NCBI RefSeq assembly: GCF_001956045.1
Contig: NZ_MRTH01000019.1
Coordinates: 62,001 to 126,000, forward strand
Length of the DNA: 64,000 nucleotides
Direction of reading: 5' to 3'
Source: Paenibacillus sp. FSL H7-0331
GTDB taxonomy: Bacteria > Bacillota > Bacilli > Paenibacillales > NBRC-103111
The notes beneath the pieces were generated by a model. It did not search any database and had not been told where the DNA came from. It worked only from the letters and a program-made list of their open reading frames with translations. Positions 1 through 8,569 of this stretch are shown here, piece by piece. Numbering within the stretch: the first letter of the stretch is position 1; each line of letters opens with the position of its first letter. The position numbers and the translations under genes were made by a program.

Positions 1-310
1 CATGGAGCAAAATAACTCCTCATTGGAGCAGCTGCTTCAGATCAGTATTTCTCGAGACAAACAAATTGAGATTGGCATTTATGGTTGGTCCCATCACGAT
101 CCTTTCGTGGCATCTCGTTTAGTAGATATTGAGGAACAAAGAATTAATTTTATGGCTATACTGTATCAAAGGCAAGGTCTGGCGCCTTTAGAGGCATTAG
201 ACAGGGCCAGACTTACTTATTTAACTTATGTAGGATGGATGACCCGGTTTGAGGCTAATACCAATTTTGATATAGGCAAAATGTTTGCGATGCTATTAAA
301 AAATATATGA
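1..310 (+). CDS. TetR-family regulator, C-terminal part (partial)
   Basis: About 102 residues are visible and the frame is open to the window edge, so the true start lies upstream and the first ATG at base 2 is probably internal. There is no helix-turn-helix in the visible part. The helical text with EEQRINFMAILYQRQG and ARLTYLTYVGWMTRFE resembles the C-terminal ligand/dimerisation domain of TetR/AcrR repressors. If so, the N-terminal DNA-binding domain is just outside the window. It is followed by an inverted repeat at 318-354. Family assignment is inference from general resemblance only. Confidence 0.55.
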   Translation, partial: MEQNNSSLEQLLQISISRDKQIEIGIYGWSHHDPFVASRLVDIEEQRINFMAILYQRQGLAPLEALDRARLTYLTYVGWMTRFEANTNFDIGKMFAMLLKNI

Positions 311-317
311 TTTTGCG

Positions 318-354
318 TGTCCCTAATGGAGTTGTCGTACAATTCATAGGGACA
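318..354 (+). other. Inverted repeat after the TetR fragment
   Basis: TGTCCCTA at 318-325 pairs with TAGGGACA at 347-354, and an inner GAGTTGT/ACAATTC arm extends the stem. It lies directly after the stop at 310, but it is followed by a run of A and not T, so it is not a classical intrinsic terminator for the upstream gene. It may be a processing or Rho-type end, or an operator for the next gene. Confidence 0.45.
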
Positions 355-376
355 TAAAAAAACCATCAACATACGG

Positions 377-772
377 ATGCGTATGTTTGAAAGTTTGCTA
401 ATAAACCCCAAAAAAAATGTAGAAAGGAGCTTATCTATACAAGCATTATACCTGATTGTAGCACTGATGATTATGCTTTTGGGGATTATTCACATCTGGA
501 TAACACCCCGAGTATACAAATCGATGACCCAAGAATCGATATGGTTCGTAAGTGGCGGGTTGGCCGTAATCTCAAACGCTAGCCTTAATTTAGCCATGAT
601 TAACGTTAAGCTGGAAACCAGTTTGCTGAATTATATTTGCATATTCAATAATGTACTGATATTCATATTTTCAATTCTTTTAGTTCGTGTACTCCCAAGG
701 CCGCAAACGAAATTATTAGTAGGCTTCATGTTTTTGGAAACTGTGTTAGGGCTATGGAGCAAAGTGAAATAA
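377..772 (+). CDS. Small multi-pass membrane protein
   Basis: 131 residues with about four hydrophobic segments (roughly 22-42, 54-74, 82-104, 109-127), so an integral membrane protein of unknown function. I do not recognise the family. The start is uncertain: the ATG at 377 has no good ribosome site, while an AAGGAG at 424-429 inside the frame is not followed by a standard start codon. It sits 21 bases before a DUF3995 membrane protein in the same direction, so the two may form a small operon. Confidence 0.6.
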   Translation: MRMFESLLINPKKNVERSLSIQALYLIVALMIMLLGIIHIWITPRVYKSMTQESIWFVSGGLAVISNASLNLAMINVKLETSLLNYICIFNNVLIFIFSILLVRVLPRPQTKLLVGFMFLETVLGLWSKVK

Positions 773-793
773 GGTGATCAGGGAGGCGTTCAA

Positions 794-1216
794 TTGAAAT
801 TTGTGATGACTTTATCAACTGTAAGTCTTTTAGGTATCATTAGTATCCTGCATGTTTATTGGGCGTATGGGGGTCGCTGGGGTACACATGCCGTTATACC
901 CTCGAGAGCGGGGGAGTATAAACCTGCTTTTGTTCCTGGTAGGCAGGGTACATTATTTGTGGCTATGCTTCTTCTTGTTGTGTGTTTCATTCTTCTGGTT
1001 CAAGGAGGTTTTGTAGCTTACTTTGTACCCAATACCCTTACAAGAGTTGGGTGTTTCGTTTGCGCAGCCGTCTTCTTTCTTCGTGCGATAGGTGATTTTA
1101 AACATGTAGGATTTTTTAAGAACATCAATCACACTTCATTCGCTAAAAATGATACATGGTTATATAGTCCGCTTTGTTTGTATTTCGGCTTCACATGTGC
1201 GATTCTTTTGTTGTGA
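794..1216 (+). CDS. DUF3995 domain membrane protein
   Basis: 140 residues. The start is TTG at 794, supported by GGGAGG at 781-786. The pattern HVYWAYGGRWG near residue 20 followed by a loop with PSR and PGRQGT, then three more hydrophobic segments, matches the DUF3995 family of small four-helix membrane proteins. Function is unknown in the family. It follows another small membrane protein with a short gap, which suggests co-transcription. Confidence 0.75.
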   Translation: MKFVMTLSTVSLLGIISILHVYWAYGGRWGTHAVIPSRAGEYKPAFVPGRQGTLFVAMLLLVVCFILLVQGGFVAYFVPNTLTRVGCFVCAAVFFLRAIGDFKHVGFFKNINHTSFAKNDTWLYSPLCLYFGFTCAILLL

Positions 1217-1340
1217 TCAAGGTATAACGATCTTCACGCAAATTCCGTGTAAAACAATGTGAATAAGGGGTAGTATTTCAAGAGATAATGTGATATTGTA
1301 ATTTTGTAATCAAAAATACAGTGTGTAAATGGAGGCGTAT

Positions 1341-2198
1341 ATGGCTAAGAAAAAGCCAAGTATCGTAATCTCCATAAGATTGGACGATACGGCACTTCAA
1401 GCGGTGGACCTGCTCGTTGATTCAGGATTGGAGACCAATCGATCGAGGGCTGTTTCTCACTTTGTCAATGTTGGTATTCAATCTTCGGAGAAACTGTTGC
1501 GCAGGGCTCAACTCCTTGCTGACAACGTTCAGCAATTGCGCAATGAGATGGTCGAGGCCGTTAAGCTGAATAACCTTGAGAAGGTTGCCCAACTGATTCA
1601 TCAGGATTCTACGCTCGTGAACGCTACGAATAGCAAGGGAGAAACGGCTGTTCTAATGGCTGCCTACATGCGTGCGAACGATATCAAAGAGCTGCTTATC
1701 GACAACGGTGCAGAGCTCGATGTGTTTGAAGCTTCGGTGGTCGGTAGCACAGGGCGGGTTAAGGAATTGCTCGAGCAATCACCCGAGCTCATCTCCGCAT
1801 ATAGTCCAGATGGATTTATGCCGCTGTCGATGGCAGCGCATTTTGGAAATGAGGAAATTGTCAAATTGCTACTCGAACTGGGTGCAGACGTAAATGCCAG
1901 GAGCAAGGATGGGAGTCTGAACAACACGGCGATCCATGCTGCGATTCTCGGCAACTACGAGCATATCATTAAGCTGCTGATCAGCCATGGCGCAGATGTC
2001 AACGCCAAATGTGAAGGCAGTATCCGGCTAGGCTACAGCGCACTTCACGTAGCAGCCTACTTCGGCCGTGAGTCGCTAATCAGGATATTTCTGCAGCACG
2101 GAGCAGACCGAACTGCTATAAATGCCGATGGACAGACGCCTTATGAGCTTGCTGTAAGTAAAGGACAACAAGCAGCAGCCGATATGCTGAGAGAATAA
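1341..2198 (+). CDS. Ribbon-helix-helix / ankyrin-repeat fusion protein
   Basis: 285 residues. I place the start at ATG 1341 because GGAGG at 1331-1335 sits 5 bases before it; the ATG at 1329 overlaps that site. Residues about 6-50 (ISIRLDD, then a helix, a turn with LETNRSRAVSHFVNVGI) look like a ribbon-helix-helix DNA-binding fold. From about residue 70 to the end there are ankyrin repeats, with recognisable GETAVLMAA, GFMPLSMAAHFG, IHAAILGNY and ALHVAAYFG units and GADVNA turns. A DNA-binding or antitoxin-like head joined to a protein-interaction tail suggests a regulator controlled by a partner protein. The RHH call is inference; the ankyrin call is secure. Confidence 0.8.
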   Translation: MAKKKPSIVISIRLDDTALQAVDLLVDSGLETNRSRAVSHFVNVGIQSSEKLLRRAQLLADNVQQLRNEMVEAVKLNNLEKVAQLIHQDSTLVNATNSKGETAVLMAAYMRANDIKELLIDNGAELDVFEASVVGSTGRVKELLEQSPELISAYSPDGFMPLSMAAHFGNEEIVKLLLELGADVNARSKDGSLNNTAIHAAILGNYEHIIKLLISHGADVNAKCEGSIRLGYSALHVAAYFGRESLIRIFLQHGADRTAINADGQTPYELAVSKGQQAAADMLRE

Positions 2199-2291
2199 GG
2201 AAACTTATAGCATATAGACAATAGGATAACTCCATGCTATTATCCTACTAAACACATCGGAATAATTAATGTAATATATGAACTCTACCGG

Positions 2292-2336
2292 ACAGCCGGA
2301 GAGACGCGAATGGGAACAAGGCGTCTTTCTGGCTGT
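2292..2336 (+). terminator. Long stem-loop before the sulfur operon
   Basis: A 16-base arm at 2292-2307 pairs with 2321-2336 (outer ACAGCC/GGCTGT, inner AGACGC/GCGTCT, two G-U pairs) around a 13-base loop. It is followed by TTATTATG, which is not a clean T tract. It could end the ankyrin gene, or act as a leader structure for the operon whose first ribosome site begins 15 bases later. Confidence 0.55.
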
Positions 2337-2367
2337 TTATTATGTTGTATAAGGAGTGTACTTAGGA

Positions 2368-3354
2368 ATGGAATACAGAAAATTAGGCCGAACTGGCCTG
2401 AAAGTGTCCGAGGTTAGTTTGGGAACGATGGCTTTTGGTCGCTGGATCGATGAGCAAGCCTCAGCAGCTGTGCTGGATCAGGCGCTGGAAGCCGGCATTA
2501 ATCTAATAGATACCGCCGATGTATACGGATCTGGCATGGACCTTGGTGATCCCAACCGGACTGGGGAATCGGAAGCGATCCTGGGTCGGCTTTTGAAGGG
2601 GAGAAGAAACGATATTGTGTTGGCTACAAAGGTGCAGGCACCTGTTGGTACGGGTGTGAATGACTCAGGCTTGAGCCGCTATCACATTTATCGTGCACTG
2701 GAAAACAGCCTTCGTCGGTTACAGACCGATCATATTGATCTGTACCAGGTGCACGGATTTGATGCAGCCACTCCAATAGAGGAAACGCTTGGCGTTCTGG
2801 ATGAACTGGTTAAGCAGGGGAAAGTCCGATACATCGGGTGCTCAAATTATGCGGCATGGCAGCTTGCCAAGGCGCATGGAATCAGTGCGTTGAACCGGTT
2901 GGGTCGGTTCGAGAGTGTACAGCCGGAATACAGTCTGATCTCACGAGGTATTGAACAGGAGCTAGTCCCATTCGCTGAATCGGAGAAGGTTGGCATGATT
3001 GTCTACAGTCCGCTTGGCCGTGGTATTCTGACCGGTAAATACAAGCAGGGTGAGCAACCGCAGGAAGGTACACGATTGGCAGCGGGAGAGCAGCGACTGA
3101 AGCTGCTTTTGCAGAAGAATCCGGCTTATGAACTCGTTGAAGCCATTCGCCCGCTCGCTGAAGCACGGGGCTGGACATTAGCGCAGTTTTCACTCGCTTG
3201 GGTACTTAGTCACAGCTACGTATCTTCTGCAATCCTGGGTGCTTCTAAGCCTGAGCAAGTCCGCGATTCCTTACGATTTGCGGATCAACGACTGACCATT
3301 GAAGAATTGAACACGATTGACCAATTTTCACAAAATATTTCATTAATTCGTTAG
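2368..3354 (+). CDS. Aldo/keto reductase
   Basis: 328 residues from ATG 2368, with AAGGAG at 2351-2356. It is a full-length NADPH-dependent aldo/keto reductase TIM barrel. The catalytic tetrad is visible: Asp48 and Tyr53 in DTADVYG, Lys88 in ATKV and His129 in QVHG. C-terminal SPLGRGILTGKY and ILGASKPEQV are family cofactor-binding signatures, close to the YghZ / potassium-channel-beta type. It is the first gene of an organosulfur operon, 14 bases before the flavin monooxygenase, so it may reduce an aldehyde or ketone released by desulfonation. That role is inference. Confidence 0.9.
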   Translation: MEYRKLGRTGLKVSEVSLGTMAFGRWIDEQASAAVLDQALEAGINLIDTADVYGSGMDLGDPNRTGESEAILGRLLKGRRNDIVLATKVQAPVGTGVNDSGLSRYHIYRALENSLRRLQTDHIDLYQVHGFDAATPIEETLGVLDELVKQGKVRYIGCSNYAAWQLAKAHGISALNRLGRFESVQPEYSLISRGIEQELVPFAESEKVGMIVYSPLGRGILTGKYKQGEQPQEGTRLAAGEQRLKLLLQKNPAYELVEAIRPLAEARGWTLAQFSLAWVLSHSYVSSAILGASKPEQVRDSLRFADQRLTIEELNTIDQFSQNISLIR

Positions 3355-3368
3355 GAGGATGAATCATT

Positions 3369-4736
3369 ATGAGCCATTCAAATCAACCACGTCAACTTCA
3401 TCTCGGCCTGTTCCTTTTCTCGACCGGTTACCATCCGGCAGGCTGGAGACTTCCTGAATCGGTAACCGATGGTGCTTTCGATCCCAAGTTCCTGCAAGGA
3501 GTGGCCCAACGTCTGGAGGCAGCAAAGTTCGACTTCTTTTTTCTTGGAGACGCGTTGGCATCCAGTGCGGATATGCAGTATCAATTCCCATCCCAGATGG
3601 TTAGGCTAGAGCCATTCACCATGATTGCCCATTTAGCCGCAGTTACAGAAAAAATCGGGTTAATCGTGACCGCCAACACGACTTATGCAGAGCCTTATCA
3701 CATTGCACGGATGACCGCTTCACTCGATTATTTGAGCCAAGGACGAACAGCCTGGAACGTGGTTACAGGAGCCGATGCCCGTGCAGCGCAAAATTTTAGC
3801 CGTGACAAGCATTGGGATAATACGAAGCGCTATGATTACGCTGATGAATTCGTGCAAATCGTGAAGGATTTGTGGGATACCTGGGAGGACGGCGCTTTCG
3901 TAAGGGACAAGGCGTCCGGCGTCTTTGTAGATGAAAGCAAGGTTCACGCGATTCATCATAAGGGTGACCATTTCTCTGTCGCCGGACCGCTTAATGTGGC
4001 GAGACCACCACAAGGGCAGCTGCCGCTTTTGTCCGCTGGAACCTCAGAACGGAGTCAGGAGCTGGGTGCGCAATTCTCTAATGTCATCTTTACCGGACAA
4101 TTCCTGTTTGAGGAAGCCCGCGCATTTTATGCCGGAATTAAGAGCAAGCTGGCCAAGTACGGTCGGAAGCAGGACGAGCTGTTCATTATGCCCGGATTGG
4201 TGCCCATTGTTGGCAAAACTGACGAAGAGGCGTATGCCAAATATCGGGAGCTAAGCTCTCTTCTGGTTACAAATTTTGATTTGAAGCCATTGTCTGCACG
4301 TATCGGCATCGATCTATCCGCGTATCCGTTCGATGGTCCGCTGCCGGATCTGGCACTGTCTACCCTGCCTGGAGAAGGGGCGAGACCTTTCATACAGCTG
4401 GCTCAGAACGCATCAGGTCATGACGATATTTCAATCCGCGAATTATACCATTATTTTGCAGCAACGGTTCGTGGACATCTGCTTCTGGTGGGTGGACCGG
4501 AGCGAATAGCCGATCAAATCGAGTATTGGTTTCAAGGGGAGGCTGCGGACGGTTTTAACCTGTGCGCGCCTTACATGCCTGATGGCTTGAATCTGTTCAT
4601 CGACCTTGTCGTGCCCGAGCTGCAGCGACGTGGATTGTTCCGTACAGAGTATGAGGGAAGCACGTTCCGCGATCATTTTGGACTGGCACGTCCCGAGAAT
4701 CGTTTCGCTCGTAAAGACTTGTTACAGCAAAGCTAA
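3369..4736 (+). CDS. LLM-class flavin-dependent monooxygenase, NtaA/SnaA/DszA family
   Basis: 455 residues, start ATG 3369 with AGGAGG at 3353-3358 overlapping the stop of the previous gene. The text LHLGLFLFSTGYHPAGWR at the N-terminus, FFFLGDALA, NTTYAEPYHIARMTASLDYLSQGR, WNVVTGADARAAQNFS and LPLLSAGTSERSQELG are the usual signatures of the NtaA/SnaA/DszA group of reduced-FMN monooxygenases. The group attacks sulfur or nitrogen compounds such as dibenzothiophene sulfone and nitrilotriacetate. With the SsuABC-like transporter and rhodanese next door, oxidative C-S cleavage of an imported organosulfur compound is likely. No FMN reductase gene is present in the operon, so reduced flavin must come from elsewhere. 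Confidence 0.92.
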   Translation: MSHSNQPRQLHLGLFLFSTGYHPAGWRLPESVTDGAFDPKFLQGVAQRLEAAKFDFFFLGDALASSADMQYQFPSQMVRLEPFTMIAHLAAVTEKIGLIVTANTTYAEPYHIARMTASLDYLSQGRTAWNVVTGADARAAQNFSRDKHWDNTKRYDYADEFVQIVKDLWDTWEDGAFVRDKASGVFVDESKVHAIHHKGDHFSVAGPLNVARPPQGQLPLLSAGTSERSQELGAQFSNVIFTGQFLFEEARAFYAGIKSKLAKYGRKQDELFIMPGLVPIVGKTDEEAYAKYRELSSLLVTNFDLKPLSARIGIDLSAYPFDGPLPDLALSTLPGEGARPFIQLAQNASGHDDISIRELYHYFAATVRGHLLLVGGPERIADQIEYWFQGEAADGFNLCAPYMPDGLNLFIDLVVPELQRRGLFRTEYEGSTFRDHFGLARPENRFARKDLLQQS

Positions 4737-4807
4737 ATCATAAGCAAATACGTAGGGCTGCCCCGTCTCAAAGGAGCATGGGATTCAAGGTGCAAGGGAG
4801 GCTAGAG

Positions 4808-5584
4808 ATGAACAACAAGAAAACAAAACGATTTGGCATCATTCTCATCGGACAAATTGCACTCGCGCTGCTCCTTTTAGGTGCTATTGAGCTAGTTGTT
4901 CGAATGGGGATCGTAGGGAAACTGTATTTGTCGGAGCCGACAGAGGTTGTGAAGCAGATTTATGTGCTGCTGACCCATAGTGAGATCTATCACCATCTTC
5001 GTGTGACGATGCAGGAATTTTTCATCGGTTATTTGTTAGCTGCAGGGTTAGGGATTGCTACTGGCATGTTTCTTGTACTCGTACGACACGCGGAGGATTT
5101 ATTCAGACCGTTTCTATCCGCTCTGATGGCTGTGCCGAAGGTTACCATCATTCCGCTCATTATGCTGTGGATGGGTATTGGTATTCCGCATAAGATCGCT
5201 GTCGTGTTTCTGTTTTGCTACTTTACGATTGCATTCAGCACGATTACCGGAATCAAGCAAACGGCAGATAATCATCTGAAGGTAGCGCGAGTGTTTCAGG
5301 CTTCCAGATGGCAAACGATTATCAAGGTTATTTTGCCCTCAGCTGCGCCAACGATCTTCGTGGCTCTGCGGGTATCGGCAGCAACCGGGATTGTAGGTGC
5401 CTTATTCGGCGAGATGATCGCATCGCAGGACGGTTTAGGGAATATTCTGGTCAAGGCGACGTCGTTGTATGACACTGCGCAGGCTTTTGCCATTATTACG
5501 ATTGTAACAGTTGTCTCGGTAGCTATTATTGCACTCATCGATCTACTGGAGAAAAAGGTAGTCCTCAAGTGGAAGTCCAACTGA
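4808..5584 (+). CDS. ABC transporter permease, SsuC/TauC-like
   Basis: 258 residues. I choose ATG 4808, since GGGAGG at 4796-4801 is well placed; the ATG at 4778 lies one base from its upstream AAGGAG. About six membrane helices, with the permease coupling segment around GIKQTADNHLKVARVFQASRWQ. This is the single permease of sulfonate/nitrate/taurine-type importers (SsuC family), expected to work as a homodimer with the ATPase at 6697 and the lipoprotein at 5635. The next gene starts 51 bases downstream. Confidence 0.9.
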   Translation: MNNKKTKRFGIILIGQIALALLLLGAIELVVRMGIVGKLYLSEPTEVVKQIYVLLTHSEIYHHLRVTMQEFFIGYLLAAGLGIATGMFLVLVRHAEDLFRPFLSALMAVPKVTIIPLIMLWMGIGIPHKIAVVFLFCYFTIAFSTITGIKQTADNHLKVARVFQASRWQTIIKVILPSAAPTIFVALRVSAATGIVGALFGEMIASQDGLGNILVKATSLYDTAQAFAIITIVTVVSVAIIALIDLLEKKVVLKWKSN

Positions 5585-5634
5585 AGATTTACAGAAATTT
5601 GCAGATTTATTCACACATAGGGAGAGATCATAGG

Positions 5635-6675
5635 ATGGTTAAAAGAAACAAGAAACGCATGGGAACTATGTTGATGAGTCTGTTTGCCTTAATCCTGTTC
5701 GCAGGCTGCGGAAACAACGCAACTAATAACGCAACTCAGGCAGCTCCAGCTTCCGGGGGTTCATCCTCCAATTCGACCTCTGCTCCTGCCGCCAGCAGCC
5801 AACAGCTGCAGAAGGTTAAGTACGCGGCCTTCAATGGAGTGAGTGGCATGGCCGTTCAATTCGGAGCAGAGAAAGGGTTCTTTAAAGAAGAGGGTCTGGA
5901 CGTTGAATTCATTTCGACCCAGAATCCAGTTCCGGGTCTGACGAGCAAGGATATCGATATTGCCGATCTCGCCACAACACAAGCTATAGTAGCAGCGGGC
6001 AAAGGGGCGCCTCTCAAAATCGTATCCTCCATGTTCCGCACAAAAGGTGCATTTTATTTGATCGCACGTCCAGAAATTCAAAAAATTGAGGATTTAAAAG
6101 GTAAAAAGGTGGGAGCAGCCGTTTTTGGCTCAGGGCTTGATGTGTATACGCAAGTAATTTTGAAAAAGCATGGTCTTGCTAAAAATGATGTTACTCTGAT
6201 TGCGAATGGTGTAAACGATGCTGCGTTCGCCAGTCTGACGTCAGGACAAGTGGATGCCACCATCATTCATGAGCCATTCGTTTCCCTCAGTGAGCTCAGC
6301 GGTAAGGCAACTCTACTGGCCAAGGGATGGGATTATCTGCCGAACTTCCACACAGGCGTTCTGGTATCCCAAAATGATTTTATTGCCAAGCATCCTGATG
6401 CGGTGGAGAAGCTGCTGCGCGCTTATTTTAAATCCCAGGAATATGCCAAGAGCCATCTCGATGAGTATAAGAAATTTTTCCTGACGCAAGTGAAGATTGA
6501 CCCAGCCGCGGTTGACAAAGCGTTCGAGCGTGAGATGGTACTGTGGGAGAACAAGCCTGACGTGAACAAGCAGTCACTGCAGGAAACCCAACAAACTCAG
6601 CTTGAATTAGGTTTCCAGGATCAGATATATGATATCGACAAGATTCTTGATCTTCGTTATGTGCCAAAAAAATAA
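5635..6675 (+). CDS. ABC transporter substrate-binding lipoprotein, SsuA/NMT1-like
   Basis: 346 residues from ATG 5635 (GGGAGAG at 5620-5626). The N-terminus has a basic stretch, a hydrophobic core and a lipobox LFAGC with the acylated Cys near residue 24, followed by a Ser/Ala/Asn-rich linker. The remainder (FNGVSGMAVQFGAEKGFFKEEGLDVEF, KDIDIADLATTQA, LKGKKVGAAVFGSG) is the periplasmic-binding-protein-like fold of the SsuA/TauA/THI5 group. It delivers substrate, probably a sulfonate or another organosulfur compound, to the permease at 4808. Substrate is inferred from neighbours. Confidence 0.92.
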   Translation: MVKRNKKRMGTMLMSLFALILFAGCGNNATNNATQAAPASGGSSSNSTSAPAASSQQLQKVKYAAFNGVSGMAVQFGAEKGFFKEEGLDVEFISTQNPVPGLTSKDIDIADLATTQAIVAAGKGAPLKIVSSMFRTKGAFYLIARPEIQKIEDLKGKKVGAAVFGSGLDVYTQVILKKHGLAKNDVTLIANGVNDAAFASLTSGQVDATIIHEPFVSLSELSGKATLLAKGWDYLPNFHTGVLVSQNDFIAKHPDAVEKLLRAYFKSQEYAKSHLDEYKKFFLTQVKIDPAAVDKAFEREMVLWENKPDVNKQSLQETQQTQLELGFQDQIYDIDKILDLRYVPKK

Positions 6676-6696
6676 TTAGGAAGAGGAGGTGGGCGT

Positions 6697-7470
6697 ATGG
6701 CGGGGTTCTCCATCAACCATATGTCGATGGTATACGGCGAAACTGCGCCGGCGGTAATACTATCTGATATCAACCTGACTATTGAGGACGGAGAATTTCT
6801 TTGCATTCTTGGACCCAGTGGCTGCGGAAAAAGTACATTGCTGGAGATTCTCGCAGGACTGCAAGCACCTACCCAGGGAGATGTGCGATTCGGTGACAGT
6901 CCTCTGGAAGGTACGGATAAGCGGAGAGGGGTCGTTTTTCAGGATCCCTCGCTTTACCCGTGGCGCACGGTGCAGCGTAATGTCGAACTGGGTCTGGAGA
7001 TCAGAGGAACGGATAAGCGCGAACGAAGTGCGGCCGCGCGGAGATACCTGGAAATGGTAGGGCTCAGTGGATTCGAGCAAAAGTATCCCCATCAGCTGTC
7101 AGGCGGTATGAAGCAGCGAGCGGGTCTGGCACGCGCCTTCGCTAATCGCCCTGAGGTGCTGCTTATGGACGAGCCGTTTGGTGCAGTAGATCATCTCACC
7201 AGGCTGCAGCTGCAGGACGATCTGCTGCAAATCTGGGAATCGGAAAAAAAGACTGTAGTTTTTATTACCCATGACGTAGCAGAAGCCGTCTTTCTGGCTG
7301 ATCGTGTTGTGATCTTATCGCCGCGTCCAGGCCGAGTTAATGCCATATTCCAGGTACCGCAGGCTCGTCCGCGCAAACGAGACGATGCCGGGCTGCTGAA
7401 AATTCAAAACGACATCTATGCATCGCTTCATCAGGTAAAGACAGAAGACAGCATTGAATTTACGATATAA
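6697..7470 (+). CDS. ABC transporter ATPase, SsuB/TauB-like
   Basis: 257 residues, start ATG 6697 after AGAGGAGG. Walker A GPSGCGKST at 39-47, Q-loop VVFQDPSLYPWRTV, signature LSGGMKQR, Walker B VLLMDEPFGAVD and switch His in FITHDVAEAVFLADRV are all intact. The PWRTVQRNVELGLE text is typical of the sulfonate/nitrate importer ATPases. It powers the importer formed with 4808 and 5635. It is followed after 22 bases by the rhodanese gene. Confidence 0.95.
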   Translation: MAGFSINHMSMVYGETAPAVILSDINLTIEDGEFLCILGPSGCGKSTLLEILAGLQAPTQGDVRFGDSPLEGTDKRRGVVFQDPSLYPWRTVQRNVELGLEIRGTDKRERSAAARRYLEMVGLSGFEQKYPHQLSGGMKQRAGLARAFANRPEVLLMDEPFGAVDHLTRLQLQDDLLQIWESEKKTVVFITHDVAEAVFLADRVVILSPRPGRVNAIFQVPQARPRKRDDAGLLKIQNDIYASLHQVKTEDSIEFTI

Positions 7471-7492
7471 ACCGAAGGGAGTTAAGAAGTAC

Positions 7493-8329
7493 ATGTCAAA
7501 CATTGTAAACGTTGATTGGGTGCGTTCAAGAATCTTGGCAGGAGATACGGTAATAGCCGATGTTCGCTTTTCGCCGAAAGAGCCGCTTTATGGGAAGGAA
7601 GCCTATGAGAGAGGCCATTTGCCGGGTGCAGTGTTCGTTGATTTTAAACGTGATTTGACCGATTCCCCTCAAGAACACGGAGGGCGCAGCCCGATCCCGT
7701 CGTCAGAGGATCTGGCGAAGACTTTTGGAAATCTGGGGATTGACCGATCAACAACAGTGGTTGTTTATGAAGATGTGAATGGACCGGCAGCGTCGCGCTT
7801 ATGGTGGCTATTAAAATATGTAGGCGTCGAAGACGTACGCATACTGGATGGCGGTTATGAGGCGTGGGTCCAAGCGGGCCAACCCGTGACGAGCGAACAG
7901 CCCACATTGACCTCGCGTAAGCTGGAGCCTATCGTCCAAGAACACCTCCTGGCAGATGTGAATGCCGTACGGGCTGCTATCAAAGCCAATGGGACCAAGC
8001 TTGTTGACTCCCGTGATTCCAATCAGTATCTGGGCTTGGAAGCGCCGTTCGACCCTATTGCCGGACATATCCCGAGTGCATTGAACTACTTCTGGAAGGA
8101 CGGACTGGAGCACACCGGAAATTGGAAATCCCCAGAAGAACTGAAGGCGCACTTCGCTGGGCTGGAGCGAGAAGAAGAGATTATTGTTTATTGCGGCTCG
8201 GGCATTTCCGCTACGCCTAATGTCCTTGCGCTGCAGGAAGCGGGCTTTACGAATGTGAAGCTCTACGCAGGCAGCTGGAGCGACTGGATTAGTTATGAGG
8301 ACAATCCGATAGCAGTTGGGGAAGAGTAG
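7493..8329 (+). CDS. Thiosulfate/3-mercaptopyruvate sulfurtransferase (two rhodanese domains)
   Basis: 278 residues, start ATG 7493 with GAAGGGAG at 7474-7481. Two rhodanese domains: an N-terminal inactive one (about 1-130, with GHLPGAVFVDF and VYEDVNGPAASRLWWLLKY) and a C-terminal catalytic one with Cys234 in YCGSGISA. It transfers sulfane sulfur to an acceptor. As last gene of the operon it probably handles sulfite, thiosulfate or persulfide released by the upstream monooxygenase. A hairpin terminator follows at 8360-8410. Confidence 0.92.
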   Translation: MSNIVNVDWVRSRILAGDTVIADVRFSPKEPLYGKEAYERGHLPGAVFVDFKRDLTDSPQEHGGRSPIPSSEDLAKTFGNLGIDRSTTVVVYEDVNGPAASRLWWLLKYVGVEDVRILDGGYEAWVQAGQPVTSEQPTLTSRKLEPIVQEHLLADVNAVRAAIKANGTKLVDSRDSNQYLGLEAPFDPIAGHIPSALNYFWKDGLEHTGNWKSPEELKAHFAGLEREEEIIVYCGSGISATPNVLALQEAGFTNVKLYAGSWSDWISYEDNPIAVGEE

Positions 8330-8331
8330 AC

Positions 8332-8410
8332 TCAGTCTCTCTAACCCGCTTGGTGATAAACAAATAACCATTCACACAGCCTGATGGAGGTAACGTGAAT
8401 GGTTATTTGT
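8332..8410. repeat. Copy 1 of an ~80-bp dispersed hairpin element
   Basis: This stretch is closely matched by 26674-26753: both contain AGTCTC, CTAACCCGC, a 16-base arm ACAAATAACCATTCAC, CAGCCTGAT and the matching arm GTGAATGGTTATTTGT. Copy 1 follows the sulfurtransferase stop by two bases. The stem (8360-8375 with 8395-8410) is perfect while the flanks differ, which points to a mobile or selected RNA element and not a simple duplication of a gene end. Confidence 0.75.
8360..8410 (+). terminator. Perfect 16-bp stem after the sulfur operon
   Basis: The arms 8360-8375 and 8395-8410 are perfectly complementary around a 19-base loop. The 3' arm ends in TTATTTGTGTTGG, giving a weak T-rich tail. 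It probably ends the operon and is the core of the dispersed repeat described for 8332-8410. Confidence 0.6.
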
Positions 8411-8569
8411 GTTGGACTGTTATATAGATGGAGTGAGATGGTAGTCCCAGATGATCATAGTGAAATTATTAGAAAAATGTTAGTAAAAATCGTGGTCAAA
8501 TGGTAAAATTCATTACAATATTATTCAGATATGTAAAGTAAGGATAGTATTGCTCAGGAGGTACTCGAT

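Noticed and set aside
7811..8371. 186-codon open frame antisense to the rhodanese gene
   Set aside because: Fully overlaps a well-supported gene, lacks family resemblance and a good ribosome site.
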